Below, one piece after another: positions 47,500 to 62,000 of a stretch of DNA of 64,000 bases. This DNA is from Cotesia glomerata (Eukaryota; Arthropoda; Insecta; Hymenoptera; Braconidae): NCBI RefSeq assembly GCF_020080835.1, contig NC_058160.1, forward strand, positions 10,991,547-11,055,546. Reading direction: 5' to 3'. Position numbers and translations under genes: made by a program. Below the pieces are notes generated by a model. The model did not search any database. It had not been told where the DNA came from and saw only the letters and a program-made list of their open reading frames with translations. How positions within the stretch are numbered: the first letter of the stretch is position 1; each line of letters begins with the position of its first letter.

Positions 47500-50400
47500 T
47501 GGGTGCATACCTAAAATATTGAACAGGTTTTTGGATAATACAAGAATTTTAGGGGAGAGTATTTTTAAAAGATATTATTAATATTTCTCTTTAATGAATT
47601 TCTTGACAATATTTACAAACTATTCTATTTAAATTTTAAAAAATAGTTCTGAGACAAAAAATAAAGGCTACTAGTTAATAATAAATAATAAATAAAATTT
47701 ATTGATAAATCAAAGCTAGTGAAAGTTGATTATAATGAAAGCAGAAACTCGGTATTAAATACTGATACAAATATACGTATTTTATGTTATTATTAATATC
47801 CATATCCATAAAAAAAATACTTCGAGGCAAGTAAACATATACACGATAATAATAAAACTCGATTGGTATTAATATAATAATTTGGGACTTACATACAAAT
47901 GTATATATCGCTCGCAAAAGGTTACTTGCTCTTAAAGTAGTCTAGACTTGTCGACTGTCGAATGATAATTAAAAATATTGGATGCCGGGTTTTTGGTTTA
48001 AAATCATGTGACGTGTCCTCGTATTACCCAGCCGCGGGTCTAGTATCTGGTGGACTAAATAAAAAAAAAATAAAATAAAATAAAAAACGAAATTAATAAG
48101 ATTTAAATGCTGCTATGCGGACCATAGGCCGGTGGAGATCGGGGATAAGGTAAAGCTAAATGATGGGTGGTCAAATAAAGAATTTATGCTCGTTACCTGG
48201 GACGGTTTTTCTGCGAAATTAGCTTCGATTACACTCATACACATACATACGTATTTATTTTAAATACAGACCCATGAAAAAGATGATATATAAATATATA
48301 ACGCTATAACGCAACGCATCGAGTAAAAAGACCAAACTAAAAACCAGCTAGACCAGGTATATTATATTTTATATCTACTATACCGATACCAGTAGACGTA
48401 CTTTCTGTTGTATAGGTGCAAAACGCGATTAACTGAATTCATGAATAACTTAATAACAATAATCAAAGTATATTTATAACAATAATAATGCTAATACTAA
48501 TAAAAAAGCAGTTGGATTGAGCACCTGGCTACACTTTTGTCGATTGCGCTCACCACTCCAATTTTTTTAACTTATTAAGGTACAATTTCAATTGTCGAGT
48601 GATGTCATTCTAATATAGAGAGTAATATAATATGAAAAATTAAAATTTGTCATACAAGAGAACAATACAATTATAAATTTGATAAATTTAAATATTACTA
48701 TGTGGTTGCTGGGAACTCTCAGCTCGACGAGGCATGAAAATATGTCGGGGCCATTAATACCCGCCTTTTGCCTCCAATATACATACTTATCTCAATCTTG
48801 TGATAAAAAAACTACTGAGGACACGGTCCTGCAATTACGTCATCGCAAATACATAAAAGAGTCTTTAAATTTAAACAAGTATTGATAATTAATCAATAAT
48901 GTATTTAAAGTTAAAAGTAAAGCTGTTTTGGATACTGGATTTACAAAGTACACACTGTCTAAAGAGTCGGCTCTTAACTTGATTTATATAACATATATAC
49001 AACCAGCATATGTGTATTATATAAATAATATTATACATGCCGGGAGGTATGTATGATCAGAAAAGTATGTACATAAATACAATAATGTTCGAGTAGGTGC
49101 ATTCAACCGGTGAATAAGGGTTTAGTTTGAGAAGCAGTCGCTCAGAACGGCAACCCTTTACTTTAAAATACAGAACCGTGGCTAATTTCAATGGCTGGGC
49201 TTTAATCTAACGGACTTGATCATCGATCGGTGATGAAATATTGCCGCCGAAGAAGAACAATAAGAAGATGAAGCAGAACAATCGGTGAGAAAGTGAAAAA
49301 AAAAAGGTACCGATAATAAATAGCAAGTATGTACAATTGTTGCTAGAGGATAAGAATTGTCTGGGTGAAGAAAAAATATTCATCGGTCCGGAGGCCGAAG
49401 AATGTAACCAAGTACTTTTAAACCAGGGGGCCACGGTCTGGACTACAGACTGAGGACTAGTAAACTTACATTAGCCGGGCCTGTAAGTCGTATCGACTCA
49501 GCTTCAGCGCCAGGTAGTAAAGAATAAGTAGGTATAGGTATAGGTAATCTGTGAACGTAAAAACGCGAAAGGTATAAGTTGAGAGTTTGCTTTTTAGGTT
49601 GTATTGGGAGGACCGAGGACAGAGTTACTTATACTTATACTTATAACGTAGGGACCTTTAAGAAGTAAAAGGTAAGATTTAGTTTTGGTTGTCGTGTCTG
49701 AGTAGTCCTCATCGTCCATCTTACATTACATTAGTCGCTATCGGCTCTACGCTGCTCTCCTGTTGACTGTTGATGTTGACGGTGCTTTTGCTTCTGTGTT
49801 GGTAATATAAATAGTTGGTAAATGGCGAATAAAGAGTCAAAAGTATCAGAGAAAGAATTTATAAAACAGATGAGATTAGTATTTGGTTATAAGCGTAGGT
49901 ATGTATGTCGCGGCTTTTTCCCTCGGACTTGCCTTATTTTTCTTGCTCTTATTTTTGGTTTATCTTCACCAACTTCTTGCTGTTAGTCCATGTCTTGTTA
50001 TTTTTATTCGTTTGCCATGTGGTGAAACTACTCTAGCGCACCAGCATCACTAGGTATAGAACTTAAACTACCCCATACTCTCTGTAACACTTATTATTAT
50101 AAGTTACAAGGCTTACTCAGCTCAGATAGATTCGACGGATACATACCTGATGCAAGACGTGTATGGGTACAACACAGATGGAGATACTCTAGTACATAAG
50201 CTCGCTTTTGGCGGCCAAATCTTCCATCCATGGGGCATCTTCTACTTCTTCTTTATCTTATTCTTCCTCCTGCTATTCTCTTCAGTTCTTTCGTTAAGAT
50301 TACCTTTAAATTTCTTGCTCAGCGTCCTTCATATTTTGGACTGCTAGCTTCTAGCTGCCCATTGCCCAGGAACCCGCCGGCAAATCTTTATACTTTGGTT

Positions 50401-53400
50401 CACTTCTTATATATTAGTTTCCTATATCTAAACTCTGGTATAGGATAGCAATTTTTACTCTGGTCTACAACCATGAGTCTCCACTATCTCGGCTCTCTTT
50501 TTCTTTGTCTTGAGTGTCCAGTCGACGTATTTACGTCGTATTTATACCTGATGGCGATCCTGCTGTCTGCCGTAAACTGAGATCCTTTTTTCGTTAAATC
50601 ATTAACCAATTGTCATGCAAAAAAGATATATATTTCATTTTTATTATTTCTTCCTTTTTTTTTTTTTACTTGTCATTTCGGTTAAGGATTTTTCTGAGAA
50701 CCGGGTATTGAGACACGGCAAATTGCTGAAATATGAATAACCGAAGATAAATTTAATAGTTGTACACTTATTTACAGTTATTATTATTAGTATTGTTCTT
50801 ACTCACCGTAAAAAGGATCAGCCGAAGAATTAAGATCTTGTACTTTACTCAGGCAGATGATATGCTCACCAGAACATCAGAAGACAGGTGCAGCTGGACG
50901 TATCACGTTTCCGAGTATCTAAATATTTATAATTGCTTGATCAAAATTTTTAGATACTGTTTTTAGATTAGGATTACTTGATCAGCGTAACCCATACTCG
51001 AAACCTCAACTTTTTGATCATGATACTGGGAGTGATAATAAAGAATACATTGTCTAAAAAGAGAATAGAATTAGGTTTTATAAAAATTTCAGACACATAA
51101 CACATAATGATACTTCTAGACATAAATGAAACACCAGTAATTTGTACATACGTCAGATGGCGTCTGTTCGTGACTGGTTCATATTATATCGGTCAACAGA
51201 AAATAATACATGTATTAAATGTTAGGTTTTATAAATTAGAATTCAAATAAGCAGCGGCAGCGGCGTCCTGTTGTTATTGTTGTTGTTTGTTGATAGTCTT
51301 GTTCTTGTTGTTATTGTTTCTGTTCCTCCCTTGGTGACTTTTTTGTTCTTTTAATCTTGGTAGTTCTTGCTTCACATTATCAAGTACCTGAAAGTTATTT
51401 TTAAAAAATACAGTGGGCTTATTTAACCGAGAATTTAGATTATACGCATTAAGAAAAAACAGGCGGCAAGACGGCGGTGATGCCGACTCTTACCTTACCT
51501 AGTCGATTGTAAAACTCTCTACTATTATTCCTGGAAATTTAATACAGATATCGTATATGTGCGACTACACGTATATATAAATACTGATATACGAATGTAT
51601 ACTTTATTCCCTTTCTCTACCGACAATCTTTCTTGTCGTTTTTCTCTCCATACTCATCCGACTAATAAAAGCTAACGTATGGGTTAGCTTCAAGGTCCTT
51701 TAGCTAAAATTCTTTTGCTCATCATCTTTCTTGCCTCTTATTATTATTTCATTCTTTATTCCACTCTTACTTACATATACATATACTTTTTTTTTGTTTT
51801 TTATTTCAACTTCCATCTCGTTTATTTTTATTGCTCCTCTTTTTCTCATTTTCTCACCAGTCACCAAAAATATAAAATATAATTAACTAAATTCTCTTAT
51901 TACTCATCGCCTCTACTTACCAATACCAACTTTAAAACTAATACCACCGGGCATAGTTTTTTATTTTTAAATAACATCAAATATTTATTTCTATACTGTA
52001 ATAATTTAAGCCCAATTTTATAGACAGTGCTGCCTACTTTGTTTTATTAATCCAATCATTTGGAAATACTATAATGATTGAAAAACAAAATTAAATAAAA
52101 AAGTTTAATTAACGATTTCATATGAAGTTTCATATGAAATTTAAGAAAACCAAGTGGGAGGTACGGTCTAAGAATTTTCTTAGCCAAAGTTAAATATTAT
52201 ATCTTCTTTGTAATGTAAGTAAAGAAGAAAAAAAGGAAAAAAACGAGTCTACTTATACTAGTTTTCTAGTTTAGTTTAAATAGGCACCATCTGTCGCAGG
52301 TCAATCACGTTTTAAAGAAAGTTCTCCTCTTTTTCTTAAAACATCCCAACAATACCCGATAATCTTGTGCATTTAAGACATCTCACGTAAAAATATGTAC
52401 ATCCCTTTCAACTGACCGTCGAAGAGCTGAGTGGAGGTTGTATCTGATAAATAATAAACGTCGAAAAAGCTATAACACAATGATAATAATTCAACACGCA
52501 TATTGACAATTGAAGCATATTCACTGTACTAATTCATAAAATCTTTTCAGACTTACCCATGGCGTCCAAAAATATACCCATAAAAAAGGATGTAAAGAAT
52601 AAAGTAATGAAGGTCATAAAAAGAAGCCATATAGTTAGCCATTATAACGTACCAAACTTGGTTTTTTTTTTCATTTTTATTTTTATTCGTACTGAAGAAT
52701 GCCGAATAAAAATGTAGATGGGGATGAGGACATGCTGTTAGTCTGAGTTGACTGCATGAAACTGGGCACAACGAACAACACACGGTACGAGAATTTGCAG
52801 CCTAAACTCGACGTGAGGCATGTAGGCCTTATGTTGTTGTTCCTCGACGTAGGCCCAGACTTGTAGATCTGGTGGCTGGTGATTGGGCGGGGGTGTGATG
52901 AGCCCAGGTCCTGGATACATAAAAATAACAAGAAATCAGAATTAGTGTGAGAGAGAAGTTTGTATGGATACTTACAGACTGCATCACGTCATTACTTATC
53001 TCCTTCTTCTTTTATCTCTTGTTTCTCTATTTTTATCTAGCTGTCTCGCTCGTTTCGTATTTTATTTAAACAGAGAGGATAATTTTAGGGAAAGACCGGG
53101 AGATAGAGACAGTTGCAGATGAAAACGAGAGCGTAAGCTTGAGATCTGTAATCTAAAGCATAAGTATAAGTACTTATGTATGTTGTTTAGTTATGTACGG
53201 ATGTTGATTCTTATGGATGTATGAATGTATGGACAGTACGGGTATGCTATGGACTTAGATTTTTATATTTATATTTAAATGTGTATGTGAGACCGTGAAG
53301 GGTGAGGGGAATGCTAAGACTGCGGTCAAAGTGACGAGGGTATGATGTTCTTCTTAATGCTCAACGGCAGGTATATTTTCTCACTTGTTCTTTCTCTCTG

Positions 53401-56016
53401 ACTCTCGCTTATGTTCATCTACTTTTATATATATTTATAATAATAATAATATATAAATATGTATGTGTATACACATACTCATTATAGGTATACGTGCTTT
53501 TTTATATTCGTAAATTCCTATACTCATAATATGCGTATTGATGCTTATATTCTATATTCTATATTCTACACTATTTTAATTTATTTACCTTTTACCTTGG
53601 GTTTATGTAGGTATATAGATATAGTAGGTATACCGTATAGTAGTACAAAGTAATGCTGGAGTAAATATATGAGGGAGGAGAATTTTTGTTAAAAATATTT
53701 TTTTGGGTTCCTGGAAATTCAACATATTTTTTTTTAAGTTAATTGTATAGTACAATTATGCCTTTTACGCTTTTAAACTTTTGTTAGGCTTATTGAAGAT
53801 AATTAATGTTTATTTTTCTTTTTCTCCATTTATTTTCATTTTTTAAAATTAACTAAATTATTTATATGTATGTATGCCGACATGTCTTCGGAAGGTTCTG
53901 GATTCGAATCCCAGTCCGAGCTATCTAATAATTTTTTCTCGCATATTCTATAAACTCACATTAAGATGATCCTCTCCACATTCCTTTCTCAATCCTTCCC
54001 TACCAATATCCTGTTACGTGAATGTGGAACGCTTCACGTAATAATTACCGTAACTCCTATTCTTTCCCGCTTCACAGAATTATTTATATTTGTAAAAAAT
54101 GCTTACCGTAAGATGGACGGTGTGGCTTAATGTATATAGAATAAGCGAAAGGAAATTTAGTATAGACCGGATAGCTCAAATGGTAGAGTAGCCGACATGT
54201 CTTCGGAAGGTTCTGGGTTCGAATCCATTTATTTATATAATTATTTATATTGGTAGGAAAGGATTGAGAAAGGAATGTGGAGAGGATAATCTTAATGTGA
54301 GTTTATAGAATATGCGAGAAAAAATTATTAGATAGCTCGGACTGGGATTCGAACCCAGAACCTTCTGAAGACATGTCGGCTACTCTACCATTTGAGCTAT
54401 CCGGTCTATACTAAATTTCCTTTCGCTTATTCTATATACATTAAGCCACACCGTCCATCTTACGGTAAGCATTTTTACAAATATAAATAATGCTGTGAAG
54501 CGGGAAAGAATAGGAGTTACGGTAATTATTACGTGAAGCGTTCCACATTCACGTAACAGGATATTGGTAGGAAAGGATTGAGAAAGGAATGTGAAGAGGA
54601 TCATCTTAATGTGAGTTTATAGAATATGCGAGAAAAAATTATTAGATAGCTCGGACTGGGATTCGAACCCAGAACCTTCCGAAGACATGTCGGCTACTCT
54701 ACCATTTGAGCTATCCGGTCTACACATTATATATATGTACAAATGAAAAGCTAAATGACTATTTTAATTGAATATTTTAGACCGTTTAACCATAGAAGAA
54801 TTTGAGTAAAAATAATTAAAGCTATAGAGCATTTAAAAACGATAGTGGATATGATTATTAAATAAATATGTTATCGAAGAATATGATCGTGAAATTACAG
54901 GCAAGGTCTAACGGAAGAGCTTACACACTCACGGAGAAGAAACGTGATCGTGACAGCCTGCAGTTGGTGAATTTAGGCGTGCCAGTGAGAAGACACGTTG
55001 TTGTAAGTAATTAACGACCAAAAGTTTACAAAAAATCTAAGAAAATTAAAAAAATTTAATTTTTAAAATAAAAAACAGCAAAGTTATATAACAATAGCAA
55101 TAAATTCACTTTGCACAAGTCAAAATTTCTTTAATAAAATAGTTACAATTTGAATAACGCTTGGCAAGCTTCGCACTCCACAATCGCAGCTTTAGCACTA
55201 ATTTAATAACAATGCTTAAGCCAAAAAGCTGCGAGAACAGTAAATTTACAACTTCAGGCTGTTGAAAAAAAATAAAAGTATAAAAAAACTCGTCTATTTT
55301 ATGAAACTCGACGCTAAATGTGAAAGTAAAGCACCTTGCATTGTATTAGCTTCTTTTCATGTTCAAAGAAGAAATATTTGAAACGTCGAAAAATTTTTTC
55401 AACGTCAATTATTCGTTTCGGTAATGTCTGCAAACGCATTACTACATTTTTCTATTCAACCGAGGTAAACTTAACTTTCTCGTACATTTTTCATTTCCCC
55501 GCTACGCTCCCGGGGATGCAAATGGTCACTCCATTGTTACATCTTCAAGAAGAAGAAAAAAAAAGAAAAAAAGAGACCAGACTAAGTAAAGAAAAATTTA
55601 ACTACTCGCACATGATTTTAAAGAAAATAAAAATTCATCGTCTAGATTATCTTAAAAACCACCAACCACTTGAAGCTATTGTGCTCGAAAAAAAATCTTT
55701 ACCTTTGCCGTATCTACACAAAGACTTAGTAATAATAATAACAACCGGGCAGGCTAAAGTTAAATTTTCCATTAAAGTAAATTAAACAAACCGTCGGACA
55801 AAAAACAATAATTTAATTTAAAATTTAAATATCATGACCTTGTTTTTTTAATCGTCACTTTCAAAGAAGTCTATGCGCTTGCCCTCAGTAATTTTTTTTT
55901 CTTCTCTCATCCCTCTTTAACTCACACAATTATTTCTTTCTTTAAACACACATACTAATGCATTATTTCATTTACTACTTTAACTTGCATAGTTGTATAT
56001 AAATACATACTTGTGG

Positions 56017-56092
<76 letters not shown>

Positions 56093-59000
56093 CCTAAGCA
56101 GCAACGCGTCAACATTGCTCTCTATTCATTGGCCGCTATGCGCCGAAACAAAACGAAAGAGTGCACACGTCTTTCAAGGATAACGACTATGGTCCCAAGC
56201 TTTAATACTTACCGCAAGGACCTAACGCCATATTTTTGACAATTGAATTTTTGTCTTACATTATTTCCTAATTTAATTATATATTTATCATTTTTTTATT
56301 CAGTTTACTCCAAAATTTTAGGTAGCAAAACTATTTAATACTCCAATAAATTTTGCGCAATTTCAAAATTTTAAGTCTTAAAATTCTAAAATAAATTTAT
56401 TAATATTAATTTTTTTAATTATTTCAAAAAACATCAATTGATATTTTTTGAATTAAATAAAAAGTTAACGCTCTAAATTGACCAAAAATTCAATTAATCT
56501 AAAAAATTTGTTAATTAAATGAGATAATTTTAAATTTCATTACTTTGTGGTAATTTAATTAGAAAGAAAGTAAAATAAATAAAGTAAAGTAAATGTAAGC
56601 TTAAATAAAAAATGATAAATAGTGATTAAAAAAGAAAAAATGCTGATAAAAAATGACCCTGTATGCAGAGGGTTAAAAATGACTGCAGAATAAAAAGAGT
56701 TTAAATGAGCCTGCAGTGTATAAACTCGAAATTTCCATGAGCAAAAAAATATACATAAGTAAGCTACAGTATAAAAAAAGAAGCTAATGAATAAGAGGAT
56801 AGATTAAAGTATAAAGTATAGAATAGGGACATGAGGAGGCAAAGCCGCTATATATATATATAAATCCTTGTACAATTGACCTTGACTAGGCCCAAAGTAT
56901 ATATACCAATACGGTGGTTGGGGTGTTGCTCGCTATTTCGTAGACCCTATATCCCCTTTACCTTATTTCAGTGTTACCTCCACTTCTTAATTTCTTGACT
57001 CCTCTCTTCCTCGACTTTTTCTACCTCCTCTGGATCCTCCTCCTCCTCTCGTTCTTAAGCTCGATCCTCGTCTCTCTGCCTTGGGTCCCGGTATATATCT
57101 TGCTCCCTTTACAAGCTCGTGGTGATGCCACAGACCCTGTAGTTCTGCATTCGCAGACTCCTCCATCAAGGACACTACAAAAAGTACATTAGACGAAAAC
57201 ACGTTGCCATTATACACGACGACGGCTAAAAATTCTACTCTAGCTTATACTTATACTTATACTTATACTGTGCTATGCTGGATCCTCAATCCGAAGATCC
57301 GAACATCTGAACACCAGCCAACACAACTGTTACCAGTTACCACTAACACTTATACATATACTTCTTCTCGACCATCATTTTTTTATTTATTTTTTATCGT
57401 GGTTTATTATTCTCCTTTTGCGGCATCATCAGTACCTGTGGCCAAACCTTGTCTTTCTTTCGGGTACCACACTAAAGTCTTTGTAACTTTAAGATAACTA
57501 AGTCCTCAAAATAACAAAAAAAATTATTTAGTATCAACCATACATATATCCTCTTATTATTATTCAAAATTAAAATTTTTTTAATAATAATACTGCTTTA
57601 AAATTTAAATTGAGAATGTCTTTATAGAGTTAATAAAATTTTTAGACTATATTGACGCTCAAAAAAAATGCACTATAATTTTTATGCAATATTTTAATTA
57701 CTGATTAAATTGTTTTTTTCCTATAAATGCAAAATTTTCAAATAAAATTGGACAATTTACTAACTAGAACTTTGCTAATAATATTTATCATTAATGTGTT
57801 CGCAAAGTAGCACTTTACGCACTGAAGCGGCGCCACGTGAGTCCAAGGTGACGCGCATTCACGAAAAAAGGGTTTTATTGCATGAATTTATTAGATAAAT
57901 AACAATTTTTTTTGTATTGTCTTCAGAATATTAAGTTCTATCTTATTGACCACATTTTTATTAAAAATTAATCTTCAAAAGAAGATCATACGATAAAGTA
58001 TCTTAGTTATCTGTAAAAAGATTTAACTAAAAATAGTAAATGTCTTAAAGTACCAAATTTTAGATAAATTTACCAAAAAAAAAGTAACTCGATGCGTGTG
58101 TTGATGATGAAATTAAAAAGATTGCTATATATAGCACATTTATATATGAAGTAATCTTGGTCTATTTTATCATTATCGTTAATAATAATGAAAGAATGTA
58201 TAAATTTAAAACATTACCGCGGATTAATGATAAACACTATCATTTAATAAAATTGATAAAATCTTCGAAACTAAAATACGTGATTAAAAAACATACAGAA
58301 TTTGATTTTATCAAAAGAAACAAAATATAATTATAGACATATACATTTATATATCTTACTATTTTTTTTTTCTTTTATTCGTGCTCATACTAGTCAAGAT
58401 CAAGGTCAGCTTTTGTCAGTCGATAGATATAATAGTTAAATTCAAGTTTTTTTTTGTCTCTTTTTTTAGTGAGAGAGCCAGAATAAATTAGTTCATTTGG
58501 ATTTGTTTGTTAGCTGATTAATAACATTTAATAAAAAATAATTAATTATTTAATTAAATATTGCGATGGTTTATTGTGAGGTTTGTTATTGTAGTGTAGG
58601 TGAATTTATTAAGTACAGTTAATGGCAGTAGGTAAACGATAAAACGTGTAAACAGGTTTCCTTATACGGATTTCGAGTGTCTCATACGCATTTTTATTTA
58701 TTTTTTATTTTTATTACTTTTGTAGATTTTTTGTGGGTTTACTTGCAAAGAGAAGGAGAGAAACATTAAAAGAGAGAGACTCAAAGTTAATACGTTATTT
58801 TTATATATTTAGTCAATGTATTTATTACTAAATTATTCATATTACGGGTAAATAAATATCAGAGTATTAATTTTTAATATTACTTCTTATTCTTATTTTT
58901 ACTTTTTTATATTTATGAATCCTGTAATGTAATTAAATAACTTGGACTTAGTTCTCTTCTGGAAAGTCCAATGAATTAAACAATTTTTTTTTTATTACTC

Positions 59001-62000
59001 CGAGTTATATTAAAAAAAAAAAATATTTAAAATAATTAATTAGATCTGAAGCTTTTTACGTACTAATTAGTCTCGTGGGACGCTGTTATTTATCAAAAAG
59101 TTTCTTAAATTATTGGAAAAATTTTATTTCTTAGTCGGTCAATAAATTGCCAGCTATTTTGCTTAATTGTTTTTTTATTTAATTAAAAAAAAAAAAATAG
59201 ATTTTATTCAATATTTTTAAAAATTTTATTACTGGTTAAAGAAATTTTATTTTTTTTTATTTCAGTTAATAAAATTTTATTAGTTTATTTTAATTAGTAA
59301 AGTTTATTAATTTTTAATATTCATTAAAAAAAATTATATTTTTTATTAATTTAATAAAAAATTAATAATACTTTTTTCTTTCAATTTTTTTTTATTAAAA
59401 AACTAATTATTAAAATGAAATTCTTAAATAATTTTTTTAAAAATCCGAATCGAAATTTTTTTCCAACAATAATTGACCTCTTGTGGCCACACATGAAAGT
59501 TTGTTCCTCTGATCTTGAGTAGCTCACAAAAACCTCTACTTTATCAACCACGTCTTTGAAAGTACTTTTTTAAATGTATAAATTAAAATGATCAAGGTTT
59601 TATTAAAAATAAATCATTGCTTATTTATAACATCTTTAATTACACGTACAAGGCAACCCGACAACTATTTTCACGGATAAAAAAATTCTAAAATACTTGA
59701 CAAAGTAACAAACACAAAACATAGTAGAGTATAATAAAAAGAATATTGTAAAAAAAAATGTAGGAAGTAGAAGCGAGTTGATGTTTATAAAAACTTTAGA
59801 TAATAAATAGCCGATTATATTTACATTAGAGTAATAAATGACTAGGAAATAATAATCTTGATATAATAATAATAATAACAACGAATAACAAATTTAAAAA
59901 GCGTCAGGGAGCGATTGCTGGCAGTGTAGTAAATTCAAGTTTATTTATAGCGTAGGAGGTTGCGTTGCGTTCCAAAATGATCAGCACTCGCGAGGGCTAG
60001 ACAGTCATCAAGTCATCGCGTCCGTGTTATCCACGTTTATATTTTTTTTTGTATATTACTTTTTAAAATTTACTATTACATCAACAGTCCCCGTCAACTG
60101 CGCTAGATTTATTTCGTTTTCAAGTTCCTTCGTGCTTTATTTTTATCTTCATTCTTGTAAAAAGTAACTCAAAAAACTAACCGATTTATAAATATAATCC
60201 GTCTCAATGTTTCGGTGCTATAACATATGCCCTCCAAACTCAAAATTTTTTTAATGACGCCAATTAATCTCTTTATTAAATCCGATAAATTCGTTAAAGA
60301 GATGATCAGCTGACAAAAATTTTATTCTTATAGAACTCTGTTTTAAAACTATATTCTTCTCTATTTAATTGTGTACTTAAATCATATCTTCATTTAGATT
60401 TTATTGTGTTAAAAAAATATTGAGTCAAAAATGGCGCATCATTTGCGTCCTACACGTCAATATAAATCATTTGGCCGAAGAAAGGTAAATAATGATCAAA
60501 TGCATATTATAATAATAGGTAATTTAGATTTTTTATTTTTTTATTCCGAAATTTGTTGATATCATTTATTTTTTATTTTTAAAAAGAAATACTTCATAAA
60601 AATATTTTTAAAAGTGACAATTTCATATTTTCTTTTGAACAGTTTATTCCTTCAAAAATCCAAGGTTTTTATGTTTGTATTAATATTTTGATTTCTTCTT
60701 TTTAATTATTATTTTTTACTAACTTTAGTTTCACAATTCATTGTATTTATAGAAGATATTGATGACTTTTATTAAAAAAATGTAACATTTAAAGCTTTTA
60801 ACATTTATAATATAAATAATTTGATTTCTTCTTTTAAAAAATTAATTTAAAAAACATAATTTACTTAAGAAGCATTGTAACATTTCTAGCTTTTTAAAAA
60901 TTTCCACCTAATTAATATAATTTCTTCTTTTAAACAATTAACTTCATCAAGTATCCAAATTTCATATGTTTCCAGCTTTAATTCTACATTTTTTAATATT
61001 TATAAATCAAAGTCATCAAAAATCTTAAGATATTTTAAACTTTTTAAAAATCCTTTTCAACCCAAAAAATTCTTAAATTTAAATCCCCAATTTATTTTCT
61101 AATCAAAATTACTTAATCTTGATCTAAATATTCTCTCCTCTAAAAAACACTTGATAAAATATATAATCATTCAATATATTCTTCCCACACATCCATCCTC
61201 CTAAAAGAAGCTATAAATAACTCACAATATTTGTTTATAAATATTTTCCAAAAGGGGTGAAAGTGATAGCGAAGATATGTGGGTGCAGTGGCCGCGTCGT
61301 AACATTTGCGAGTACAACCGGAATACCACAGGGAGTCGTGACACCCGGGGTGAACACCAACGCGAAAAGTCTCCTCTTCCTCCCTCCTCCCCCCCCATTA
61401 TATTATACTCTACTCTACTTTATACAGGGTTTACGATCGATATAGTATACTAGCCGATGAGCTTGGTGCCTGCGGACAGCAGAAGTTTCTCTTGGCCACC
61501 TGGTGGTGAACATACTAACCAAGGATTTTAAATAAACAATAGCAATTATAAAACACAGCAGTTCTGGTTTTATTTAGGTATTTATTCGGCTAATTAATCA
61601 ACAGTATGACGCTCAATTATTATTTCAGATAGGCACTAGGGGAAGAAATCGATTGAGAAAAATCCGTGGGCGGAATTTCGGTACGAAACACTGAAAATAA
61701 TGATTGGAGCGTTACGAAAAAAAGCAAGATTTAAGATTTAAGATTAAGAGTAACGATATAAGGGCGAGTCTCATCTAGGGGTAAAAAACAAGGGGTCGTT
61801 GATTCAATCAACGACACACGAGGACTGTTGCCTCACCGCGCATGCGCCGCCATCTACATTCAAATGTCTATACTATACCTATATTCTTCGTCTGTATATA
61901 ATACATTTATTATATCTAGTACGTCGGCGCTGATGCATCGCTAGATTCACTAGCACTACATCCACTTTTCCATACAAAATTAACCCTCAGTATGAAAAAA

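Larger units (their letters stand above)
45651..53875 (+). other. Large Ca-beta intron, first part
   Basis: No recognised coding exon on the plus strand. Near 45905-45952 the pair CTGCTCTG / CAGAGCAG, and just after it GTTCTTC / GAAGAAC, could form hairpins close to the 5' exon. (TA)n at 47463-47498. A minus-strand exon-like frame lies at 52739-52911. Many AT-driven open frames were ignored. Confidence 0.5.
53876..54720. repeat. Inverted array of tRNA-like units with 240-nt spacers
   Basis: Four tRNA-like sequences are arranged as two plus-strand copies (53876-53921, 5'-truncated; 54165-54226, 3'-truncated) facing two full minus-strand copies (54406-54335 and 54720-54649). They are separated by a conserved spacer of about 240 nt (TCTCGCATATTCTATAAACT ... 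GCGAAAGGAAATTTAGTATA). The two halves form a near-perfect palindrome centred at about 54236. Each full unit has an A-box (TAGCTCAAATGGTAGA) and a B-box (GGTTCGAATCC). A tRNA followed by a unique tail, repeated, suggests a tRNA-derived SINE or amplified tRNA pseudogene family. Confidence 0.75.

Noticed and set aside
55336..55785. 149-codon plus-strand frame in the Ca-beta intron
   Set aside because: Starts with TTG; Lys/Leu/Ile-rich without motif; probably chance.
56987..57217. Minus-strand Gly/Arg-rich frame
   Set aside because: Produced by a CT-rich tract on the plus strand.
61257..61445. 62-codon plus-strand frame in a GC-rich patch
   Set aside because: Starts with GTG; no good donor at its end; more likely part of a promoter region.
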